From Dirofilaria immitis (lineage: Eukaryota; Nematoda; Chromadorea; Rhabditida; Onchocercidae), in assembly GCA_024305405.1 (NCBI GenBank), contig JAKNDB010000103.1, positions 3,472,001-3,536,000 on the forward strand: a DNA stretch of 64,000 nucleotides. Direction: 5' to 3'. This document shows positions 1-12,655 of this stretch, piece by piece. The position numbers were made by a program, and so were the translations under genes. The first letter of the stretch is position 1, and the number at the start of each line of letters is the position of its first letter. The notes beneath the pieces were generated by a model, which was given only the letters and a program-made list of their open reading frames with translations, did no database searches and was not told the origin of the DNA.

Positions 1-81
1 AGTAAAAATATTGCAATTCATCAAAAAAAAATTTGCATTTAAATATAACAAATGCTGTCAGGATTCTTATGTTCTACATAC

Positions 82-1811
82 TTCGGCAAATTTACTCTCA
101 CAGTTAAGAGCAGCGATAGCAGAAACAAACTGCGCCATAGGATGCAAATTGTTCGGAAAATTGCAGATCATTTGTTCGACATGTTTTGGTAGATCTGCAT
201 GAGCAGCCCATTCCCTACTGAAATTATAAAAAAATATTTTAAAATATCGCTGAAACCGAAAATGGCTATGGAAGAATTTTACTATCGGCCATTAAGTGAA
301 CCGACATATTTATCCCTAAAATTCATGTGATGCAACAAAAGAAGAAAATTCGAAAATTTACCGCAAGTTTCCAAAGTATTTCTTTGAAGAAATTTATCGC
401 TATATTTCTAATATGCACTTATTAACCATGTAAATGTATATCGAAAATCTATCGAAAGTGACTTGCATTCAAATTTAATGCATTTTAATTACTATAATAT
501 ATTCCAATTAATTGCCCATTAATATAATTTTGTTTTAAGGATACATAATGAAGTAATTTTAAATTACTTTTAAGGAGTTAAAAACTTAATAACATCTAAC
601 AAAAATACCTGACTGCTGTAGTTTGGGCTTCATTCGGAATATCACCAGTGCATAACAGCCACCAAATTCCCTCTGGTAAAGGTTCCTCACCTCCTTTTGC
701 TTTAGGTAACATTTTTTGGCATTCTGGGATAGAATAACCGCGGAAGCGTATACCCTCTACAGGATCTAGCACAGACGTCTCAGTTACTAATGCCTGAAAA
801 TTAATTTCATCGAAGTCATTTTTGAAAAAGAGAATTCTTTTTCGTTCTGAAAAACTTCATTTTTTTTGGATTTTCTATAAACTGCAATATTTTGAAAATA
901 ATGCTGCTTCTTTATAGATTACAGTGGTTTATTGATTCATTACGACACTCTATCTATATCATATTTTTTTATTCTCTTTTAAAATTGTTTCAAACCAGAC
1001 ATATGCTAAAAGCATCAAAATTTCAAATAATTATCTGTACTTAATCTACTGATATCCTAAATTTGTGCACAAATAATGACCGTTTAATTCAAATTGAGAT
1101 CTCTTAAGATATTTCACTAATTTTTTTCCATAAAATACTCTGACTAAAATATAAATTAAAAAAAAGAAAAAAAGAACCTTTAAAGTTCTCATTCCACCAT
1201 AAAGCATATCCACTGTTACATTTTGAATTACTGTTGCACCGTGCTCTTTTCGAAATTCCTGAACCTTCTCATTATGAGTTGAAATTTTCTGAGCAAGCAC
1301 CTAAAGTAATAGAAACATTTGGTAAAGAGGCATAAATTTCATGAAATATATCTATATTTTCTGAAATTTCCAAGAAAAAAGAAAGTTTCTGAAAGAAATC
1401 CCACTCGAAATTATCGATTTTACAATAGTATATTCTTGAAATGTAAATATTAAAAATATGAAAAAAACCCACTTCTTTGAGATTTGTTGTTGAAGACGCT
1501 GTTGAATATTGAATGCATGCTGCCAAACCCTACAAATATTATTAAAAATGAACCGATGAAATTTTCAGGAACCGGAAATTTTATCAAAATTAAAAACATG
1601 AAAATTCTCATGATATCACCAATGCTTAAATAATGATAAAAGGAAGTTTATTCGACTGAATTTAAAAAGATCTCGACAAAAGCATATAGTAATGAGTATT
1701 AAATTAATATTAATGATATGTAAATAATTGAAACCAATTAAAACTAAAGTCGAAGCTACATACTTTTAATTGAGATCTTGTACAAATACGAATTTTCGCA
1801 GTAAAAGCCAT
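82..1811 (-). CDS. cts-1: Citrate synthase, mitochondrial (5' half; continues beyond left edge)
   Basis: Condenses oxaloacetate and acetyl-CoA to citrate in the mitochondrial matrix, the first step of the TCA cycle. Five exons are seen on the minus strand: 1764-1811, 1473-1529, 1178-1300, 609-793 and 82-217. All junctions are GT..AG and phases agree. The ATG at 1811 opens a basic, Ser/Thr-containing leader ([16 protein letters not shown]), as expected for a mitochondrial transit peptide. Exon 3 carries [14 protein letters not shown], exon 4 [14 protein letters not shown] and [10 protein letters not shown], and exon 5 [17 protein letters not shown]. All are hallmark citrate synthase segments and very close to nematode CTS-1 as I remember it. 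The last visible exon ends at FAE before a GTATGT donor, so roughly the C-terminal 60% with the catalytic His/Asp residues lies outside the window. No frame disruption is seen. The gene symbol follows C. elegans usage. Confidence 0.93.
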
Positions 1812-1907
1812 TATACAAATAATAGTTGTGTTTCATGAGAAGGTTTCAAATTTTGAACAGAACTGAAATTTGAAATTGCAATAAATTATATCAAAGTCAA
1901 CAAAAAC

Positions 1908-1951
<44 letters not shown>

Positions 1952-2985
1952 TCTGTTAATAATGAATCTGAAATGATAGCAGTCTGATAATAAATAATTT
2001 CAAAGTTGTTTTATTATGTTCTATTGGCTTAGTGCTAGAGTAATACCAAAATAATTACGACTAAATTATGAATTCCCAATCATTAGAATTACATACACAA
2101 ATATATCTTTGTAAATCAAAGTTGGGAAACAAATTCAACGGAATTCGAAACTTTCTTGTATGTATATTTTCCTCTATCAAAATATTACTCTAAAAAAATG
2201 CAAGAAAATTAAAAATTATCGATCAACATTTTACATCACAAAAATATACTGTTTAGAAATAATAAATATGAAGTAAAGAGAAATGAAGAAAGAAGAAAAA
2301 TACGATTGAATGAATTATTAATTACCCTTTCATTAAAAATAAAATGACAAGTTCTATATTTATTGAACATTTCAAAGTACAAAGTTTGATTTAGAGACGC
2401 GAAAATGATAAACAATGATATGAACGATTGATTAATCAATATTGCTATTCTTTAGCATTATATTCCCTTTTTTTAACTATCCTATTTTCCAATTTCATAA
2501 ATTGAAGCAATAAATAATTCTACATTTGAATTGTTGTAGAAGAGGAAAAAAGTGAGATGAAGCGAAAAAGAAGAAGTGCTATATTCTATTTACGAAGTAT
2601 AAAAAGCAATCTGAGTAAAAACAAACATTCCTTCTCTAATAAATTTTCGCCTTTCAAAATTTTTCTAATTTCATTTCCGAAAGAATAAATCATTTATGAA
2701 TGAATATTTCATAACATTTACCTATTATGAATATAATCAGTGAAAGCAATATGAATGTAAAAGTTTGAATAAACGAATGAATTTTCATAAATCAAATGAT
2801 TAAATTTCACATCTTCCAAAATCAAATCATTGCAAGAAAAGTAAACAATCATTATTTATTTACTATCTAGATTACTTATCAATAAAGCTAGTTACTCTGA
2901 TATATCTCTTCTCCAAAACATATCTGTAAATCCTACAAATGCTTTAATAGAAGTAAATGTAATTTTTTGAAAAGTACAACATTCA
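1812..2985. other. AT-rich upstream region of the citrate synthase gene
   Basis: This is the 5' flank of the citrate synthase gene. It contains a (GA)n microsatellite at about 1912-1948. No convincing exon, TATA element or RNA gene was recognised. The short open frames here are AT-biased chance frames. Confidence 0.5.
1912..1948. repeat. (GA)n microsatellite
   Basis: An uninterrupted GA dinucleotide run about 100 bases upstream of the citrate synthase start codon. Homopurine GA tracts are common in promoters, but no function can be claimed from sequence alone. Confidence 0.85.
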
Positions 2986-3455
2986 AAATCAATATATATA
3001 TTATACACCAGGCCTAGAAATACTAAAAAATCAATACATATTATACACTAGGCCTACCAATACTAAGACGATAACTACCATGCAAACAGCCTAGAAGATC
3101 AATATAAATGATATGTATGACATACAAGATCTATGCTAATACAACAATATGTCTGATATATGAAGGTCTTGTATTAATATAACGATACTATATGATATAC
3201 TGAGGCCTAGTATCAAAATGACTTATGATGAATCAATTGGAGCCAAGTATTAATATAACCGTATGTGTGATGCATAGGAGCTTAGGGCCAAATATAATGA
3301 TACATATGATGCATTGAAATCTAGCATCAACACAATATTACTTGTGATGTATTAAAGCCTAACATCAATACCACGATATGCGTGATGTATGGAGGCCTAA
3401 TGAGAGTGTATTGAAATCTAGCGTTAATACGACGTACGTGTAACGCATTAATAGT
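2986..3455. repeat. Degenerate minisatellite, unit about 40 bp, AGGCCTA-containing
   Basis: At least seven diverged units follow each other from about 3154. Each begins GATGTAT or similar, continues with a variant of GAGGCCTAGTATCAATA, and ends near ACGATATGTGT. Unit length varies between about 38 and 42 bp. Less regular copies extend left to about 2986. All frames contain stops, so this is not a protein repeat. Confidence 0.75.
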
Positions 3456-3572
3456 GCGCCAATGAAAATTAATCAATTAAAAGTAGGACAGACATGGACG
3501 GTAACGGTCACTTGGCACACTTTAACACAATAAAAGCAAGCATTAATGCAATGCTATCAATATGCACGTATC

Positions 3573-3735
3573 ACTTCGCCCACACAACACACAGGCACAG
3601 ACACAAATAGATATATACACAGACACACTCAAAATTATACAGACGTAGACAAACAGACAAATTCATGCATATATAAACAAAATAGATGCAAGATATAAAC
3701 ATACACACAGACACATACACATATAGATAGAAACA
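3573..3735. repeat. CA/CAGA-rich low-complexity tract
   Basis: Imperfect ACACAGACAC-type simple sequence. The open frame on the minus strand across it, rich in Val, Cys and Tyr, is a by-product of the repeat and is not annotated as a gene. Confidence 0.8.
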
Positions 3736-4178
3736 GACAGAACGCTTAAACTGATATTCACATATATCGAGAATGATAAGTAAAGGTATGTGGAAAATGT
3801 TTTTCATTAGTCAATAACCTTTGCTATATCTTAAAGGTCATTGACCTCTACAGATTTCAAAGGTCAAATCGATTAATGCTTTGGGAGTTTGGGATTGTTT
3901 TATCTCTTGCAATCAATTGATTCAGACATACGTATAGACAGGGATAGACAGAACGTTTAGATTAATATTTACATACATGTCGAGAAATATATGCAAATCT
4001 TTTTGTTAATCAATGACCTTTGCTATGTTTTAGAGGTTAACCGAGAAACAAACTTCAAAAGTCAAATTTTTTTTGCAATATTCACATACATGTCGAGAAC
4101 TATATGCAAATTTTTTATTAACCAATGACCTTTGCTATGTTTTAGAGGTCAATCGAGAAACAAATTTCAAAAGTCAAA
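3730..4178. repeat. Triplicated ~120 bp block containing nuclear-receptor half-sites
   Basis: Three diverged direct copies lie at about 3730-3868, 3938-4066 and 4077-4178. Each has the order CATACATGTCGAGAA, ATGCAAA, AATGACCTTTGCTAT, then AGAGGTCAA or AAGGTCATT, then a TTCAAAAGTCAAA-like end. Each copy therefore carries a TGACCT half-site and usually one or two AGGTCA-like half-sites. Copy 1 includes a perfect IR1 palindrome at 3835-3847. Confidence 0.75.
3835..3847. promoter_or_regulatory. Perfect IR1 nuclear-receptor-type palindrome
   Basis: AGGTCA-T-TGACCT. This matches the ecdysone-response-element layout (inverted half-sites, one-base spacer) known for EcR/USP-class receptors. The match is exact, but function is inferred only. 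It lies about 2 kb upstream of citrate synthase, and the nearest receptor gene is 12 kb away. Confidence 0.35.
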
Positions 4179-6560
4179 CTTTTTGTTTTTGCAATAAAAT
4201 TAATTGATCAGATTCATCGGAAATGATGAAATCTTTGCTTGATATTAATTTCAAGAAGTGGTTTTATTTGAAATTAATTGTTGATGATGAATGATTTCGA
4301 TTGATAAAAACATGCATGTAATAAAATTGAAATTATTTTACTGAGAAATGAAAATTTTTGAAAAAAATCATTGATAATAATAATTAATGAAGAACAAATA
4401 AGTGATAATTAATTAATAGCAATTGAATAACAATTATTGATTGATCGATTGACTGATTTTTTTGATCATTTCTTCAAATGTTATCATTATCGAAGAAAAA
4501 AAAGCTTTTCCTTACATTAATTATCGTTCCATTTCAATTGTTTTGTTTTTTCTTTTTTTTTTCATATGACAAGGAAAGAAAAGATTTTTAATTTTTCCTA
4601 TTGAACTTTAATTCGTTTTCTCTCCTTGACCAATGACCTTTGATTACTACTCACTCATTCCTCATTTTCTTCTCGTTAACTTGGCTAACAACCTTCGATG
4701 ACTATGCTTTGTTAAAAGTTGGTTACATTTATTTTTCCTCTACTTGGCTGATGATCTTTTGTGATTAATACATTCCTAAAATTTGAACTTTCTGGGGAAA
4801 GTTTACCTGGCGAAATTTATCTATCGTTGAAGATGCAAATTTCATATGTTTTTATCAAAATCGTTCTTGAATTTTGGACATTTACTACAAATGAAGAGAG
4901 CAAATTTTTGTGCTTCGAAAAAAAAAACTATTCTCGAGAATTTACGATATATAACTATTCAAATTTTTCGGCAAAAGTTTACCTGACATCACGAATGCAG
5001 AAAAAAAAATAAGTAGTTTTTAAAGATAAGCAAATATTATACTGGTTGAATCCGTGTCTGATAGATTTTTTTTATTTGTCGGGAAATAGATGAGTAATCT
5101 CAATCTGATTATCAACAAAATGAAATGAAACACGAATTGTATCTAATAATTTTATAGGATTCTTGAAATAAGCTAATCAATAATTTATCCTGAATATATT
5201 CACTAAACCAATGATGATATATTTAAAGAATGATATGATCGGATAACTTTGCTTAATATCGATTGAAACCTTATATTAAAAAATTATAAATTAAGTTTAA
5301 TGGCATATTTTAAAATTCGAAATTATAATAGTATCGTAAAAGTTGCGAAATATTTTTTCATACCAACCTTATTCAACCTTTTTTGCGGAAACTTTCGCAG
5401 GAAATCAAATTACTTCGAATTATATTTATTGAAATTCAAAAAAAATTAGCAAATGGTTTTTTCTTCTTTTAATTTAATCGGAAAATCTGTTTCCATTTGT
5501 TTGTTTACAAATGGAAATGTTTACTTTCTTTTCTCAAAATTAAAAAATCAATATCTAAGAGATAATAGTGATTAAATATTAAAATAGATATCAAAAAAAA
5601 AGAAAGATCACTAAAATCAATTTAAAATCGTTATTTTTAAAATTAAATTATCATAAATCATTTGAAGTGATAGATTATTAATAGCAATAAATTCGAGAAT
5701 TCTAAGATTTCTCGAGCTTCCATATGCAGAAAACATTTGTCTGGGAAGAATTTTAAAAAAGAGAATAAATGATAGAATTAAATTATCCAAAATGAATTTG
5801 ATAATTTAATTTCACTAAAGCAAATAGGAAATAAAAAGTTAATTCAATGATTAATTTCTTATTTTTATTTTATAAAAATAAGATAATAATAGAATTGATA
5901 ATTTGATTGTTTAATCCCATATTTTATCACCGAAGAAAGCAGCAATTCAAACATTGATTTGAATCAAAAAATTTGCATTAAGTCAACATTCTTATATCCT
6001 TAAAACTTTCAAATGAAGAAAATGATAAAATTCTTTGAAAGAATTTTTGGACAAAAAACCAGAACTATTTCTCGAGAGTCCAAGTATGCCAATAACAAGT
6101 GTTGGCCAAGAAAATTTGATGAATTGTTGATGTAAAATGAATTTTACATATCAATCAAAAAATAATATACCACATTTGGCAGAATGAATCAACCATAAAA
6201 TCGATGTTAAAATAAAACATTTGCGCTTCAAATAATTAATATTTTTTCTTTTTAAGAAACGACATTTGCGCTTTGGAAATTAATTTCGCTAACACGATGA
6301 CTTTTTTTTGGAGCAAATATTGTATTGAATCAATAGATCACTAATACTGAATATTGATATTTCGAATTAAATTGAAGGAAAGAATTCAGATAAAGAATGA
6401 ATATGGAAAAAGAAAGCTTCATGAATCAATATGGTCGATTAAATGCATTAGCGATGACCTCAGAGGTCAATCATAATCTGATTGCAATATCGTAAATATG
6501 CAATGTATTAAGGAAATATATTATATTTTTGCATAATGTGTAATATGTTTCTTGAAATTA
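4179..6560. other. AT-rich non-coding region
   Basis: No gene recognised. It holds a reverse-oriented DR1-like pair, TGACCA-A-TGACCT, at 4627-4639, and an everted pair, TGACCT-CAG-AGGTCA, at 6455-6469. The 83-codon open frame at 4761-5012 has no recognisable features and no supporting splice context. Confidence 0.5.
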
Positions 6561-6875
6561 CGAAAGAAATTGCAATTCCGTAATTCACCTTTATGTTAAC
6601 GTGAAATTTTCAACATTTGAAAACGAAAGAAATTGTAGTTTCGTAATTTACTTTTATGTTAACGTGAAATTTTCAAAATTTGAAAACGAAAGAAATTGTA
6701 GTTTCGTAATTTACTTTTATGTTAACGTGAGATTTTCAAAATTTGAAAACAAAAGAAATTGAAATTTCGTAATTTACTTTTATGTTAACGTGAGATTTTC
6801 AAAATTTGAAAACAAAAGAAATTGAAATTTCGTAATTTACTTTTATTTAAACGTGAAATTTTCAGAATTTACGTT
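6561..6875. repeat. Five tandem copies of a 63 bp minisatellite
   Basis: The CGAAAGAAATTG or CAAAAGAAATTG unit start recurs at 6561, 6624, 6687, 6750 and 6813, exactly 63 bp apart. Unit length is a multiple of three. The first three copies share one open frame of 21 residues per unit, while copies 4 and 5 have an in-frame TGA. No start codon or splice site ties it to a gene. Confidence 0.92.
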
Positions 6876-8712
6876 TGTTTGGAAAAAAGAGATTTTTTTT
6901 GCATTTGAATTATTTTATCATTCTGATGGATGAATTTGATGTTTGATTTGTGTCATTTTCTTTTCGTTTCGGTTTTTTTGTTTCATTTTTTTAATTTTTT
7001 TGCGCAAAAATTTTATCAAAAAAAAGTTTTCTTTATCAATTGGAAAAAGAAACGAAAAGAAAAAAATGATGAACTATCAGCCAATCATTATTTATATTTG
7101 TTAAAATTTTTAACAATTAAAATAAGCAATTTATTAGCGATTTCTTAATTTTTATTTATCTTTTTTTTTTTAATTTTCAAGTTATCTTATTAATGGAAAT
7201 TTAAATTTTGAAAAAAATTTCAAAATTTAAAACTTTAGGTGCTATTTTATTGAATGAATAGAAAATCGCTTATTTGATAAACGAATTCTCGCATCACGTC
7301 ATACTCGCATATAAACGTAAACGTCCTAAACGTATCATAAAATTTTGCAGCGTATTATTTACACTTTTTTTAAAATTAATTTTGTCAAATTGAAAAATGT
7401 TTGAAGAAAAAAATTTTTTTGAAAAAATTTTTCAATTTAGCGAAACTTTTCAACCAATGACTATTCATTGATATTAACGGATTATCAATTTGATTATCAT
7501 TATCATATGTTATCAGGTAGTAATAAAATTTTGAATTAATGTATGTAAATCATTTGAATAATCATCCATGTCAGTTTTTTCTATCATTTAAATTAGCACG
7601 CTTGTGAATGATATATTTTGCTTTTTTTGAATTCACAGAAAAATTTGTAATATATCAAATAGATAATACTAATCAGATCATCATAATCAAGATCATTTTT
7701 GTCTCGCTATGTTTTCTTTGGCATCTTACTCCTTATCAAAGTGATAAATAATGCAATACTTTTTTTTATCTCTCGAAGCTGATATTTTTTATTGGAAATG
7801 AATAAATCGATAAATATTTTGAGGAAGTAAATAAAAATTTTCCGTTTTAATTTACAAGTAAATAAATAATTTATGATTATAAATCATCTCTTTCTAAAGC
7901 GAAGATTGGAAATTAAGAAATTAAAAGTAAAAACTAATAATCTCGAAATTTGATATGAATACATTTTAAATAGAATGATTAAAATATAAGTGTTAATTTT
8001 TAGAAAGCGTTTCATGTTAACGATTATATTTTATGATCCGGAAAATAGTGCTATTATTGAATTCATGCTTAGAATTTATACATGCTATTATTTTAATTCA
8101 TATTTGAAATTTATATATCTAATTGGAAATTGTAATTTGAGAAAAAAATAAAACAAAATTAAAAAAATAACGAAGGTTAAGTTTAGGCATTGCGTAAAAA
8201 GATTAAGTTAACCGTTTGAGAATCACGTAAAAGGTTAAATAAAAGTTGAAGATTTACGCAATAAGATTAAGCAGAAGTTTGCGAATCGCTTAAAAGGTTA
8301 AACTAAATTTTACGCATGGATAAAATTTTGTTATTCAAATTCTCTTCTAAAAACATCTGTTTATTTTCATTTTACCAAATAAAATTATCAAAATAAATTA
8401 GCGTGAATTTCAATTACGTCATCAAAATGAATATTCAACAAAAAAATTTATTGACACTTTCGATCAATCAATATCTGATTAACTTTACTTCACTTTTTTT
8501 CTTCTTCTCTTTTTTTTCGAATTAATAATTTTGTAATTACACTGAAAATATTCATACTTAAAAAATACATTGAAAACGAAAAAAATAAAATCTTAACAAT
8601 CGTATGATTTTTTCTTTTTAAAAATTAACATTTTTATTTTTAAATATACAAAGATTGGTGAAATATTTTGAAATATAAGAATATATACTTTCGGATTTTT
8701 TGTTTTTTTTTA

Positions 8713-8738
8713 ATCAAAATAATTTAAATTATTTTGAT
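8713..8738. repeat. 26 bp perfect palindrome
   Basis: ATCAAAATAATTT followed directly by its reverse complement. It is entirely AT-rich apart from one C/G pair. It could form a small cruciform; no functional context was seen. Confidence 0.7.
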
Positions 8739-11700
8739 AAGCGTAAAAGATATAGGTGTAAGGGATGGTATATTGAGAAATGAAATTTTAAATTTGAATC
8801 AATATATTAAGTGAGAATTAAACTTTTAATCCTAACGATGGTCTGAAGTAAACATTTTTTTCGAAAATGTTCTTTGCTCTTCAAATTACGCCATCGTCAT
8901 CATCGCTTATTTGATGTGTATCGTAAAAATGTATTCTGTTATCTTTCTTGAATTTAAAATAAAATTGCTTTTTTTTCTTGCTTCTTAATCAAGAAAAACG
9001 TAAGTGATCTAGTGATCTAGATGTGAATCACAACGTGAATATGTGTTTTTATCTAATCATATTACTCATTTAAATTAATAAGCTAAACTATATCAATATA
9101 TATTATCGAAAAATTTTGTGCAAATTTTTAGAATAACTATCCTTACGTTATTGGAAAATGTTGGGTTTAAATTTGAATTTGAATTTGAGTAATTAAGTTC
9201 TATTTAGATTTAGTAAGAAAATAATTGATATTAATTCGAAGTAGTGAGTGAAAATTTAATTTCCATACAAATGTTTAACTTTCAGCAATCGTTTAATTCA
9301 TAATTTAATCAATTATTTGATAAAGAAAAAAAATAAATAAATAAATTTTATTAGCAAAATTTTGTTGCCTAATAAATCTTATTTAAACAAATTTTTTTTT
9401 CTATGGTTTATAACAACCCACTACTCTGTTAATTTATGAAATTTAAATTAAATAATTTAATTTGAACTATAATTGCCAAATTCGAATAATACTTTTCCAA
9501 TTTATGGAATGATTTATTATCGATGGCAATCTTTTCAAACAAATCAAAAATATTTGACAATTTAGAAAATATGATCAAATTTTAGAATTTTTGAACAATA
9601 AAAAAGTTTCATTCAACCAATATCAATTTTATTATACAGTGATTTTTAGTAATTTATCATTGTAATAAATGATATTATCAATGATAATCGCATTATTTCG
9701 ATAACACAGATAATATCATCAGGTATGAATAGTATTTAAAAATATAACATCATAAACTGCATACACTTTTTGCTACCTTAAAGATAAGTTTTTTTTGGTA
9801 AAACTTTCTATGAAATTATATTTTTCTTTCACCTAGAAGACAAGTAATTTTACAACCTGAAAGATAAGTATCATCCAGAAGATAAGTAATTTTACAACCT
9901 GAAAGATAAGTATCATCCAGACGATAAGTAATTTTTACGGAAATTATATTTTTCTAATTATCTGAAAGGCAAGTAATTTTTACGAAAATTTTCTTCGATG
10001 AATTTATTCCAAATTTATTTCGAAATGATTAAAAACTTATCAAATGGTTTATTGCGGAAAACATCATCAAATGATTTCGTTTCGGAAAAGAGCCTAATTT
10101 AATTCCGCCTGAACGAACGTACAAATTTTTACAGTTCCATAAATGATTATATGTTTAAAAAAAAAAAAAAAATTAAAAAGGACGGTCGCTATTTGAAAGG
10201 TGACAAAAATAATTGTTAACCATATAAATTTCCAGATCATTTAGCCGATTGCTATCTTCGTTTTTTTTTTTTAATAAATATAAATCGCCAATGTTCTTTT
10301 ATTTTCATTTAAAAAAAAAAAAACGATTAATTGATTAAAGAATTAAATTAAGTTGTTCAATAATTTTTTCTTTTATTTTTCTTCCTCCCCACCCTCCTCA
10401 TTTTAACACTACTGATAAAATATAATTGAGATATGATAAGCATAAGTCAGAAAAAAAAAGGAAATGTAATTATCAAATATAAAAGTTTTTTTTTTTTAAT
10501 ATAATGGTTAAACTTTTTAAAATTCTAAAAATTCCGGCAGCATAAATTTTAAACCTTTTGAATGCTATTATTGATAAACTTCGATAATAGATTGATTTTA
10601 TTGACAAATTTCCTATAAAAGATTATTAAATATTAATAAATGAATCAATGATCTAATTTAAATAAATTTTGAAATAAATAAACAAAATAAAAAAAAAAAA
10701 GAAAGGAAAAATTTAAGAAGAAAATAAATTTATTCAATTATCATATAAAACAATTTTAATGGTATTCCATTTTAGGTATGATATTTTAATTGTAAAAAAT
10801 GCAAATTTTTGTTTTTGTTTTTATACAAAAACAATTGTTGTTGAAATTATTTGAAAATTAAAATTTTTATCTCTCAAAATTGTTTAATCACAATTCATTT
10901 ATGACATTAATATATATTTTTAAAATTAGCTTTTTGCTTCAAACAATATCTGAATTGTTTAGGCAAATTTTTTCTGAAAATTCTAATTATTTCGAAAATA
11001 ATGCAAAATTTCATTTGTTTATTTCGCAACAAAAAAACAAACAAACAAACAAACAAAAAAGCAACAAACAAAAAAGATTATAATTAATTTTGTTGCAAAA
11101 AAAAAAAACGAAAAGATTCAAATTAATCTTTTCAAAAAAACTTTTTTTTAAATACAATTTCTTAAAAAAAAAAAGTTTTATTCTGATGACTATCGATGAC
11201 TAAAAAAAGGTAAACGAACGCATTGATAATATTATCATTTTTGATTTTTTCTAAAATTTGATAATTATTGAAGTTGAATTTATTGATAATATGTATATGT
11301 ATATATGATCATTTAAATTTATTGATTATTGAAAATGTTCATTATCAAATTATTTAAAATTTATTCCTCAATCAGTTAATATTATTTTATTGCAAACAGA
11401 TATTTATGATAATTTTAATTATTTTTGTTATTGATATAGTAAAAGTATTCATTTACAAATAATATCTATTATTGTTTGTTGTTATCATTTTGTTTTAATA
11501 ATATTGGATGTGATTTGAAAAATTTACTCAATAAAAATTTTATTACAACATTTAATGATAACAAACAATAACAAGAGCAAGAACAACATAATTATTATCA
11601 ATTTAACTTGCTTCATACAACGATCATCAATCAATGATGCGCAACAAACTCGATTATCATTTTTGAAATTTATTAAATTCGTTGCTTTACATTTTTGCGA

Positions 11701-12270
11701 CGATACTTGGCCATGACAAAGAAATGACCTTCCCAAAGCCTGAAAAACCCGTAATTCCCGATATTTTTACCATCAATTCAATCATTTTCACATCTATAAC
11801 CCTTTAATTTTCTTTTCGTAATTCTTCTTATTTTCTCTACTTACGAATTTTGTGTAAAAATTTTTATTTTAAATAAAAAGCATAATCTATAAGTTTTTTT
11901 TTTCGAGAATTTCCTTAACTTTCATAATTCTATCCTCTTTTTATTTATCAATTTATTCATCATACCTATTCATATTGTATCTTTCTCGATTCTGAATCAA
12001 CATGAGGCTATTGTATTTTTTACGTTTTTTTTTTTTTTTTTTCCCGAGTTACAATTCTCGAAAATGAGCAATGATGGCGTTCAATGGAGCGTTACATTGC
12101 ACTACAATTATTAGTATTTATATATATCACCTTTCGATTATTTGATATCTATAAACGGAGGAAGAAAATGAGAGAGAGAAGGGAGAGAGAGAGAGAGAGA
12201 GAAAGAGAAATTTAATCATTTCATTATTATCATGGTTTCCTTCTGATTTTCTTATTCGTTTCTGAAGTAA

Positions 12271-12311
12271 TGAATGAGTTAATTATCATAAAATGATAAT
12301 TAACTCATTCA
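12271..12311. repeat. 19 bp perfect inverted repeat with a 3-nt loop
   Basis: TGAATGAGTTAATTATCAT, then AAA, then the exact reverse complement. The stem is perfect, but too short and AT-rich for a typical pre-miRNA. It could be a terminator-like hairpin, a cruciform or a remnant of a folded repeat. Confidence 0.8.
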
Positions 12312-12655
12312 ATATTCTCGACTTCCGAATTAATCATCATTGCAATAAAAGTTTTCATTTTATAATTTTATTTTAGATCTTGCTTTAATTTTTTTTTCAT
12401 TTTTAAATTTTAAAAAATTAAATATGCGCTAAATTAATCATTGAAATTATTATCATACTAATGATAGATAAACTTGTAAGAATTAAAAATTGATAAGATT
12501 TCTATGCAAAAGTGATCGATCATTCATTCATCGATACAGTATCATCCGTTTGTATTAGTTTTGTAGTGTGATGATATAAATTGTAAATATCAAATGATTT
12601 AGTCGCATTTATCAATGGGCAATTGGTTGGGTGGAGCATTGATAAAAGTTCAAAC

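Larger units (their letters stand above)
6876..12655. other. AT-rich non-coding region with short repeats
   Basis: No supported gene. Contents: a degenerate ~45 bp repeat at about 8175-8325 (AAAAGGTTAA and TTACGCA motifs), a 42 bp direct duplication at about 9850-9940 (ACCTGAAAGATAAGTATC), a 26 bp perfect palindrome at 8713-8738, a (GA)n tract near 12170-12208, and a 19 bp perfect hairpin at 12271-12311. A Cys-containing open stretch on the minus strand (about 11616-11738) follows a good TTTTTCAG acceptor but was not assignable. Confidence 0.5.

Noticed and set aside
6561..6875. CRISPR-like array
   Set aside because: The 63 bp units are directly adjacent, without unique spacers; it is a minisatellite in a eukaryotic genome.
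11524..11738. Cys-containing minus-strand open frame followed by a hydrophobic stretch
   Set aside because: A good acceptor precedes it, but two frames are open after it, the hydrophobic part is AT-repeat-like, and no family matched, so it is mentioned only as context.
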